Assembly (NCBI GenBank): GCA_903875815.1
Contig: CAIQXR010000100.1
Coordinates: forward strand, 1 to 10,707
From: an uncultured Actinomycetes bacterium
GTDB taxonomy: Bacteria > Actinomycetota > Actinomycetes > Nanopelagicales > Nanopelagicaceae
Direction of reading: 5' to 3'
DNA length: 10,707 nt
Position 1 is the first letter of the stretch; each line of letters starts with the position of its first letter. The notes beneath the pieces were generated by a model. The model saw only the letters and a list, made by a program, of their open reading frames with translations. It ran no database searches and had not been told where the DNA came from. Positions 6,788 through 10,707 of the stretch are shown here, one piece after another. A program made the position numbers and the translations under genes.

Positions 6788-6806
6788 CTGATCTGTTAAT
6801 GATCAG
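6788..6806 (+). terminator. Candidate bidirectional terminator between convergent genes
   Basis: CTGATC (6788-6793) and GATCAG (6801-6806) form a 6-bp stem with loop TGTTAAT, in the 28-bp gap between the convergent DUF4193 and DUF3093 genes. The stem is AT-moderate and no strong T tract flanks it, so efficiency is doubtful. Confidence 0.3.
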
Positions 6807-6832
6807 TTAATGATCGGAAATTGATCGAAGGT
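6789..6832 (+). repeat. Four tandem 11-bp units, TGATCNGTTAA-like
   Basis: Units are TGATCTGTTAA (6789-6799), TGATCAGTTAA (6800-6810), TGATCGGAAAT (6811-6821) and TGATCGAAGGT (6822-6832). TGATC is invariant and the rest decays along the array. The last units encode the C terminus of the DUF3093 protein on the other strand (RSISDH and stop). Confidence 0.75.
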
Positions 6833-7298
6833 CTAACGCTCGAACTAAATCTTCAGGGGCCCTGCTACTTAATAACCAATAAGGAGTGGGGTCTTTTGGA
6901 TCTCGTTGCATGGCTTTAACTCCACCTTTTACCCAAAAGCGGATTTCCAAAAAGGCCGCTGGGTCAAAATCTCGGCCACGAGCTTCCTTCATCGCTACCG
7001 CGGAAAGCGGTACAAAGCTATGAATATGTGCGCGGGGAATTGCTGCTTTTCCCACGATGAGCCAACCTTTAGTGACTGAAATGGAGAGCGCGCTTTTCCG
7101 CTGTGCGAAGATCAACAGTAGGAGTTCGGCGATACTCAGGATGCTGGCGGGGGATGTGCCAGCGGCTGCCCACAGTGCAAGTGAGAGTGAGGCCAACATG
7201 AAGATGAGAAATGCCCAGAGCCAGAGCGGCCACGTCATCTTTTCGCGGTAGATAGTTGCCCCATAATCGACTCTGCATCTTTTTACTCGCTTACCCAT
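6807..7298 (-). CDS. DUF3093 family membrane protein
   Basis: A 163-residue protein with two predicted membrane segments (about 25-45 and 50-66) and a soluble C-terminal half. The DUF3093 family is recognised from YREKMTWPLWLW near the start, RGRDFDPAAFLEIRFWVKGGVKA (107-129) and DPKDPTPYWLLSSRAPEDLVRAL (133-155). Function is unknown; a bPH-like fold for the soluble part is possible but not something I can show. The ATG at 7298 lies at the centre of a 12-bp palindrome and has no Shine-Dalgarno sequence; a TAnnnT box 7 nt upstream fits leaderless transcription. The family Y-R-E-x-L/M motif starts at residue 17, so a slightly later start cannot be excluded. It is divergent from the thioesterase gene across 45 bp and convergent with DUF4193, a neighbourhood typical of actinobacteria. 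Confidence 0.88.
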   Translation of the reverse strand: MGKRVKRCRVDYGATIYREKMTWPLWLWAFLIFMLASLSLALWAAAGTSPASILSIAELLLLIFAQRKSALSISVTKGWLIVGKAAIPRAHIHSFVPLSAVAMKEARGRDFDPAAFLEIRFWVKGGVKAMQRDPKDPTPYWLLSSRAPEDLVRALDLRSISDH

Positions 7299-7305
7299 GG
7301 GTAGA

Positions 7306-7311
7306 ACGGTA
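7306..7311 (-). promoter_or_regulatory. Candidate -10 box (TACCGT) for leaderless DUF3093 mRNA
   Basis: On the minus strand TACCGT is followed by 7 nt and then the ATG at 7298-7296. The 12-bp perfect palindrome TACCCATGGGTA (7292-7303) covers the start codon and the presumed transcription start. Confidence 0.45.
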
Positions 7312-7331
7312 CTTCAGATCAGCATCAGATA

Positions 7332-7337
7332 TATCCT
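7332..7337 (+). promoter_or_regulatory. Candidate -10 box (TATCCT) for leaderless thioesterase-dut-DUF3159 mRNA
   Basis: TATCCT is followed by 6 nt and then GTG 7344. No Shine-Dalgarno sequence is present. It faces away from the DUF3093 promoter; the two -10 boxes are only 20 bp apart, so polymerase binding to one would hinder the other. Confidence 0.5.
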
Positions 7338-7343
7338 TCACTC

Positions 7344-7928
7344 GTGAGCAGAATTCCAAGTACCGTCCCGCCGCAAGGTGCTGTAGTTCCCGAGCGTCAT
7401 GCGCTGGCGCCAGCTTCAGGAACAAAGATTCCATCTCACTTCGGACATTGTTTTGGATGTGGCGAACTCCATCCCACCGGTCTTCATTTGGAGGCTTATG
7501 TTGGCGAGGGGCTGGATATCACAGCCACCTTTGTTGTCACAGAGAATCATCAAGGCGCCCCCGGTCTTGCACATGGCGGGTTGCTCTCATTAGCTTTCGA
7601 TGAGGCGCTAGGTAAATTGATGTGGTTGATCCGCGCCCCAGGAGTTACTGCCCGACTCGAGACCGACTTTCTCTTGCCAGTTCCGATCGGCGCCACGCTT
7701 TACATCACAGCAGAAATTACTGGGCAAATTGGCCGAAAGGTTTATAGCTCTGCAGTGGGGCGATTGAATTCTTTTGATGGCCCGATTGCAGTCAAAGCTT
7801 CAGCGCTCTACATCATCGTTCCGATGCAGCACTTCTTGGAGAATGCGCCCAAGGAATATATCGATCATGTGACAAAGCATCCTGAACTGCTCGCATTTGT
7901 TGATCCAGATTTTGAGATTAATCCATGA
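7344..7928 (+). CDS. PaaI-family hotdog thioesterase
   Basis: A 194-residue hotdog-fold protein predicted to hydrolyse acyl-CoA or a related thioester; the substrate is not evident. The core motif [17 protein letters not shown] (74-90) has the HGG turn and D86, the catalytic acidic residue in the PaaI/4HBT group. Before it, [18 protein letters not shown] (32-49) is the Cys-rich CFGCG...GL entry found in many hotdog proteins (C36, C39). The first 30 residues are Pro/Ala-rich and probably disordered. The last 30 residues extend past the fold. GTG 7344 is chosen because of the TAnnnT box 6 nt upstream. Its TGA overlaps the dut ATG (ATGA at 7925-7928), so it is the first gene of a coupled three-gene operon. 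Whether it serves lipid metabolism, like the nearby desaturase, is speculation. Confidence 0.88.
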   Translation: MSRIPSTVPPQGAVVPERHALAPASGTKIPSHFGHCFGCGELHPTGLHLEAYVGEGLDITATFVVTENHQGAPGLAHGGLLSLAFDEALGKLMWLIRAPGVTARLETDFLLPVPIGATLYITAEITGQIGRKVYSSAVGRLNSFDGPIAVKASALYIIVPMQHFLENAPKEYIDHVTKHPELLAFVDPDFEINP

Positions 7929-8374
7929 ACGCGCGCCTTCCCGTCCTCATCACTCGACTAGATCCCAGCGTTCCACTTCCGTCCTATGCCAAGCCTGGCG
8001 ATGCTGGCGCCGATCTCGCCTCACGTATTGATTTCACACTTCAACCAGGGGAGCGGGCGCTGATTCCTACGGGCATTTCGATCGCCCTGCCAGATGGTTA
8101 CGTTGCGTTGGTCCACCCCCGCTCCGGGTTAGCGATTAAGCATGGCGTCTCAATGGTCAATACACCAGGGACTGTTGATGCTGGCTACCGCGGCGAACTT
8201 CAGATCATTCTCATCAATCATGATCGCACAACACCAATCTCATTTAAGAAGGGCGATCGAATCGCTCAACTCGTCATTCAAAAAGTGGAACGCGCAGAAT
8301 TTATCGAAGTCGAAGAGTTGCCTGGGACCGATCGAGGTGCTGGCGGATTCGGATCTTCAGGGGTGGGGCAATGA
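7925..8374 (+). CDS. dut: Dut, deoxyuridine 5'-triphosphate nucleotidohydrolase
   Basis: dUTPase hydrolyses dUTP to dUMP and pyrophosphate, keeping uracil out of DNA and supplying dUMP for thymidylate. The 149 residues show all five trimeric dUTPase motifs: DAGADL (26-31), PRSGLA (65-70), [11 protein letters not shown] (81-91, with catalytic D85), GDRIAQLV (110-117) and the C-terminal arm [10 protein letters not shown] (137-146). Length and motif spacing are those of a standard active enzyme. Translation is coupled on both sides: ATGA overlaps with the thioesterase (7925-7928) and with the DUF3159 gene (8371-8374). dut lies in the same area as DUF3093/DUF4193 and DUF3159 genes in mycobacteria, but the DUF3710 and OB-fold genes found between dut and the DUF3159 gene there are absent here. 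Confidence 0.97.
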   Translation: MNARLPVLITRLDPSVPLPSYAKPGDAGADLASRIDFTLQPGERALIPTGISIALPDGYVALVHPRSGLAIKHGVSMVNTPGTVDAGYRGELQIILINHDRTTPISFKKGDRIAQLVIQKVERAEFIEVEELPGTDRGAGGFGSSGVGQ

Positions 8375-8997
8375 GCGAGTACGAAAACCACAGCGAGGAC
8401 CGCGACAAAGTTCTTGGTGCACTAGGCGGCAAGCGTGGATTATTAGATTCCGGTTTACCCTCACTCCTCTTCTTATTGGTATTCACCATCACTAAGTCAC
8501 TCAATAGTTCGCTGATAGCAGCGCTCATTGTTGCTGGAGTATTTACGATTGCGCGGCTAATCAAACGCGAAACGATTCAACATGCTTTATCGGGACTCTT
8601 TGGCGTAGCGATCTGCGCGTTGCTCTCCCGTCATACCGGGAAAGCTGCTGATTTTTATCTCCCCGGACTCTGGATCAATATTGGTTACGCCGCGGCCTAC
8701 ACCGTGGCAAACATTGCAGGCTGGCCACTTTTGGGAATCATGTTGGGGCCAATTCTTGGCGAGGATTTTCACTGGCGTAAAGTTTCGGCTCGCAAAAAAG
8801 TATATGCTCGCGCGGGATGGGTGTGGGTAGCACTCTTTGGTTCGCGCTTACTCGTTCAGTATCCGCTCTACAAATCTGGAAATATCGGCTTGCTCGGGAC
8901 TGCGCGATTAGTCATGGGAACGCCGCTCTTTGCAGCAACAGCTTGGCTGACATGGCAGATTTTGCGAAAAGTTCCCACCGCAAAGCCTTCCAAATAA
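8371..8997 (+). CDS. DUF3159 family integral membrane protein
   Basis: A 208-residue membrane protein with about six to seven hydrophobic segments (about 30-41, 46-64, 74-87, 99-116, 118-128, 149-163, 173-195). DUF3159 is recognised from [54 protein letters not shown] and the late RARAGWVW-like and LVQYPLY segments (here YARAGWVW, 145-152, and LVQYPLY, 161-167). The family is actinobacterial and has no assigned function; Arg/Lys residues in the loops and its size would suit a transporter or membrane scaffold, but nothing specific can be claimed. It is the last gene of the thioesterase-dut operon (ATGA overlap with dut) and is convergent with the RCK genes across a 9-bp gap, so the two transcripts probably overlap at their 3' ends. 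Confidence 0.9.
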   Translation: MSEYENHSEDRDKVLGALGGKRGLLDSGLPSLLFLLVFTITKSLNSSLIAALIVAGVFTIARLIKRETIQHALSGLFGVAICALLSRHTGKAADFYLPGLWINIGYAAAYTVANIAGWPLLGIMLGPILGEDFHWRKVSARKKVYARAGWVWVALFGSRLLVQYPLYKSGNIGLLGTARLVMGTPLFAATAWLTWQILRKVPTAKPSK

Positions 8998-9018
8998 ATC
9001 TCCCAACTAAGCGGAGAT
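8998..9018 (+). terminator. Small hairpin at convergent gene ends
   Basis: ATCTCC (8998-9003) and GGAGAT (9013-9018) form a 6-bp stem with a 9-nt loop. It spans the 9-bp gap between the DUF3159 and RCK genes and the first RCK 3' codons. It is the only structure available as a bidirectional terminator, and it is weak. Confidence 0.3.
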
Positions 9019-9666
9019 GAAGCACTCCTTGAGTTTGCTTTCAGCAAGAGCGGTGGCAATAAAGAGAAGTTCATCGCCGGCTGAGTAGAGATCATGTGGG
9101 GCTGGAGAAATCACCTGACCATCACGAACAATTGCCGCCAAAGTGGAGTCTTCAGGTAGTTCCACCTCTTCAACTGTCCGGCCGCAGGCCTTCGCGCCGT
9201 CCGGAAGAGTGATTTCAACAAGGCTGGCTTCGCCCTTGCGAAGTGAGAAGAGGCGAACAACATCTCCGACACTGACCGCTTCTTCAACGATGGCAGCAAT
9301 AATGCGGGGAGTGGAGACGGCGACGTCAACGCCCCATGATTGATCGAAGAGCCATTCATTCTTTGGATGATTGACGCGTGCGACAACGCGCGGAACGCCA
9401 TATTCAGTCTTAGCAAGCAGCGAAGCGACGAGATTTACTTTGTCATCTCCAGTTGCAGCGATCAAAACCTGGCAGGCATCAAGCTTGGCATTATCCAAGG
9501 AAGTAATTTCGCAGCCATCGGCCATCAGCCATTCGGCATTAGGGACGCTATCCATTTTGAGCGCTTTGGGATCGCGGTCAATGAGAAGGACGTGGTGGTT
9601 ATTTCCGAGAAGTTCGCGAGCGATAGCACGGCCGACATTTCCAGCACCGATAATTGCAACTCTCAT
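9007..9666 (-). CDS. TrkA-type RCK potassium-channel/transporter regulator, second of pair (CeoC-like)
   Basis: A 219-residue cytosolic gating protein with an RCK-N (TrkA-N) Rossmann domain, about 1-125, and an RCK-C domain, about 135-215. MRVAIIGAGNVGRAIARELL has the GxGxxG nucleotide loop (G7, G9, G12), and D30 at the end of strand 2 is the NAD/ATP ribose contact. IAATGDDKVNLVASLLAK and VPRVVARVNHP complete the fold. Such proteins bind nucleotides and open or close TrkH/KtrB-type K+ pores or related transporters. It follows the other RCK gene with a 3-nt gap (TAA GCC ATG), so the two are surely co-transcribed and may form a hetero-oligomer. In mycobacteria the pair is named ceoB/ceoC. No membrane subunit is encoded in the window. 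Confidence 0.92.
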   Translation of the reverse strand: MRVAIIGAGNVGRAIARELLGNNHHVLLIDRDPKALKMDSVPNAEWLMADGCEITSLDNAKLDACQVLIAATGDDKVNLVASLLAKTEYGVPRVVARVNHPKNEWLFDQSWGVDVAVSTPRIIAAIVEEAVSVGDVVRLFSLRKGEASLVEITLPDGAKACGRTVEEVELPEDSTLAAIVRDGQVISPAPHDLYSAGDELLFIATALAESKLKECFISA

Positions 9667-9669
9667 GGC

Positions 9670-10332
9670 TTAAGCCTCTTCCGGTGATCGAGCAAGAGCG
9701 GTTTCCGCGATGGATATCTGATCATTACGAATAATTAAATGGACGATATCGCCCTCTTGAAGGACGGTACTTTGAGTGGGGACCATGCCTTCGCCCAAGC
9801 GGGTAATAAGGGCAACGCGAGCAGGAGCAATCTTTTCGATCAGCGAAGCTGGCTTTCCAAACCAATCAGCATGAATCGGAACTTCCACGAGCGAGACGAT
9901 TCCGCTGGCATCCTGCCACTCGGAGTGAGAGCCTTCGGGAGCGATTCGGCGAATGATCTGGTCCGTTGTCCATAGGACAGTAGCAACGGTGGGAATTCCT
10001 AGTCGCTGATAAATTTCAGCACGTTCTGGATCGTAAATACGCGCGACCACGTTGGCGATTCCATAAGTTTCGCGAGCGACTCGAGCCGCAAGAATGTTGG
10101 AGTTATCGCCGCTAGAGACCGCTGCGAAGGCATCCGCCTTCTCAATACCTGCCTCTAATAAGGTGTCGCGATCAAAACCGACACCAGCAATTGTCTTGCC
10201 TTTGAAGTCAGCGCCTAGTCGGCGGAAAGCTTCGCGACTTTGATCAATGACTGCAACGCTATGTCCAGCCGCCTCGAGGGCCGTTGCAAGACCCGAACCA
10301 ACACGACCACAACCCATAATGACTACATGCAC
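9670..10332 (-). CDS. TrkA-type RCK potassium-channel/transporter regulator, first of pair (CeoB-like)
   Basis: A 220-residue protein with the same RCK-N plus RCK-C plan as its downstream neighbour. HVVIMGCGRVGSGLATALEAAGHSVAVID carries the loop G7-C-G9-x-x-G12 and D30. GDNSNILAARVARETYGIANVVARIYDPERAEIYQRLGI is the typical second half of the Rossmann fold. RCK-C covers about 143-210 (VSLVEVPI...EGDIVHLIIR). It starts with GTG (10332-10330), the start that aligns with family N termini; a TAnnnT box lies 6 nt upstream and there is no Shine-Dalgarno sequence. It is first in a two-gene minus-strand operon and divergent from the TRAM methyltransferase gene. In mycobacteria an APC-type permease gene lies between the equivalents of these two; that gene is absent here. 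Confidence 0.92.
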   Translation of the reverse strand: MHVVIMGCGRVGSGLATALEAAGHSVAVIDQSREAFRRLGADFKGKTIAGVGFDRDTLLEAGIEKADAFAAVSSGDNSNILAARVARETYGIANVVARIYDPERAEIYQRLGIPTVATVLWTTDQIIRRIAPEGSHSEWQDASGIVSLVEVPIHADWFGKPASLIEKIAPARVALITRLGEGMVPTQSTVLQEGDIVHLIIRNDQISIAETALARSPEEA

Positions 10333-10338
10333 GGGATG

Positions 10339-10344
10339 AACTTA
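10339..10344 (-). promoter_or_regulatory. Candidate -10 box (TAAGTT) for leaderless RCK-pair mRNA
   Basis: On the minus strand TAAGTT is followed by 6 nt and the GTG at 10332. It sits in the 50-bp gap shared with the divergent TRAM gene. Confidence 0.5.
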
Positions 10345-10369
10345 CACCTAATGACTCTTAGTTTTTAGA

Positions 10370-10375
10370 TAGGCT
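10370..10375 (+). promoter_or_regulatory. Candidate -10 box (TAGGCT) for leaderless TRAM methyltransferase mRNA
   Basis: TAGGCT is followed by 7 nt and ATG 10383. No Shine-Dalgarno sequence is present. Confidence 0.45.
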
Positions 10376-10382
10376 AGGCCAA

Positions 10383-10707
10383 ATGGAGCCAAATTCGCAG
10401 GATACCGATCGCCCGATTCACACTTCTGGTTCGCTATCTGTTGGTGATCGCCTGACGGTCATCATTGGCCCAGTGGCTCACGGTGGCCATTTCGTGGCGC
10501 GTCACGAAGGTCGCGTCCTATTTGTCCGCCACGGATTGACGGGCGAGAAATGCCTTGTGGAAATCACCCAAGTGACCTCAAAACTTTGTCGAGCCGACGT
10601 AGTGGAAGTCCTCGAGGCTTCACCGCATCGCGTCACGGCCCCATGTTCTTTCGCCCGCCCCGATGGTTGTGGTGGCTGCGATTTCCAGCACGTGGAAATT
10701 AACCACC
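10383..10707 (+). CDS. TRAM-domain RumA-like SAM-dependent RNA methyltransferase, 3'-truncated by window
   Basis: An open frame from ATG 10383 runs off the window end (108 codons and no stop). Residues about 16-77 look like a TRAM RNA-binding domain (GDRLTVIIGPVAHGGHFVARHEGRVLFVRHGLTGEKCLVEI, then DVVEVLEASPHRV). They are followed by the start of the iron-sulfur motif of RumA/RlmD-type enzymes, C88-x7-C96-GG-C99-D-F-Q-H. The full protein should be about 400 residues, with a Rossmann methyltransferase domain still to come. The family makes 5-methyluridine in rRNA or tRNA; the exact target here cannot be read from the fragment. Pairing with the divergent RCK genes is conserved in actinobacteria (Rv2689c region in M. 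tuberculosis). Confidence 0.85.
   Translation, partial: MEPNSQDTDRPIHTSGSLSVGDRLTVIIGPVAHGGHFVARHEGRVLFVRHGLTGEKCLVEITQVTSKLCRADVVEVLEASPHRVTAPCSFARPDGCGGCDFQHVEINH

Noticed and set aside
7256..7603. 115-codon plus-strand open frame across the divergent promoter and thioesterase start
   Set aside because: Cys/Ser/Arg-rich composition typical of an off-frame translation; it overlaps the hotdog gene in another frame and resembles nothing.
9340..9687. Plus-strand open frames opposite the RCK genes (about 100-115 codons)
   Set aside because: They lie antisense to clear RCK domains and have no ribosome binding site or family features.
1..10707. Mobile elements, CRISPR arrays, toxin-antitoxin or defence genes, tRNA/rRNA
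   Set aside because: No transposase, integrase, spaced repeats, RNA gene structure or defence-type domains were seen. The tandem repeats at 2969 and 6789 are short, contiguous and without spacers.

Overview
The window is a gene-dense stretch of ordinary chromosome from an actinobacterium. The evidence is the gene content. DUF4193, DUF3093 and DUF3159 proteins, a pair of adjacent TrkA/Ceo-type RCK proteins and a TRAM-domain RNA methyltransferase in conserved order are an actinobacterial signature. So is an rpsP-KH-rimM-trmD cluster with a long acidic S16 tail. Base composition is near 50% G+C by eye, and intergenic gaps are very short. This suggests a streamlined, moderate-GC aquatic lineage (Nanopelagicales/acI-like or similar) rather than a high-GC soil genus; that placement is inference.

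Layout: (1) 1-2988, the C-terminal two thirds of GlnD (cut by the window edge) followed after 9 bp by ffh, the SRP GTPase. (2) 2989-3216, a non-coding gap holding three 29-bp tandem repeats that begin inside the ffh 3' end, small hairpins and a weak promoter candidate. (3) 3217-5279, a ribosome/tRNA maturation operon: rpsP, a KH-domain protein (khpA type), rimM and trmD, tightly packed; rplS, the usual next gene, is absent. (4) 5307-6314, a diiron acyl-ACP desaturase. (5) 6482-7298, a DUF4193 zinc-ribbon protein convergent with a DUF3093 membrane protein. (6) 7344-8997, a PaaI-like thioesterase, dUTPase and a DUF3159 membrane protein coupled by ATGA overlaps. (7) 9007-10332, two RCK (TrkA) proteins on the minus strand. 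(8) 10383 to the window end, the 5' part of a TRAM/RumA-like RNA methyltransferase, divergent from the RCK pair.

The genes are housekeeping: nitrogen sensing, membrane protein targeting, ribosome assembly and tRNA modification, lipid desaturation, nucleotide sanitation and cation transport control. I see no mobile element, CRISPR array, phage gene, tRNA or rRNA, and no new multi-gene system. The points of interest are regulatory and structural. Six genes that lack a Shine-Dalgarno sequence carry a TAnnnT box exactly 6-7 nt before the start codon, the geometry of leaderless transcripts, while the genes lying inside operons do not. A perfect 14-bp hairpin lies inside the rimM coding sequence. 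Tandem repeats sit at two gene ends. TrmD appears to have Glu in place of its usual catalytic Asp.
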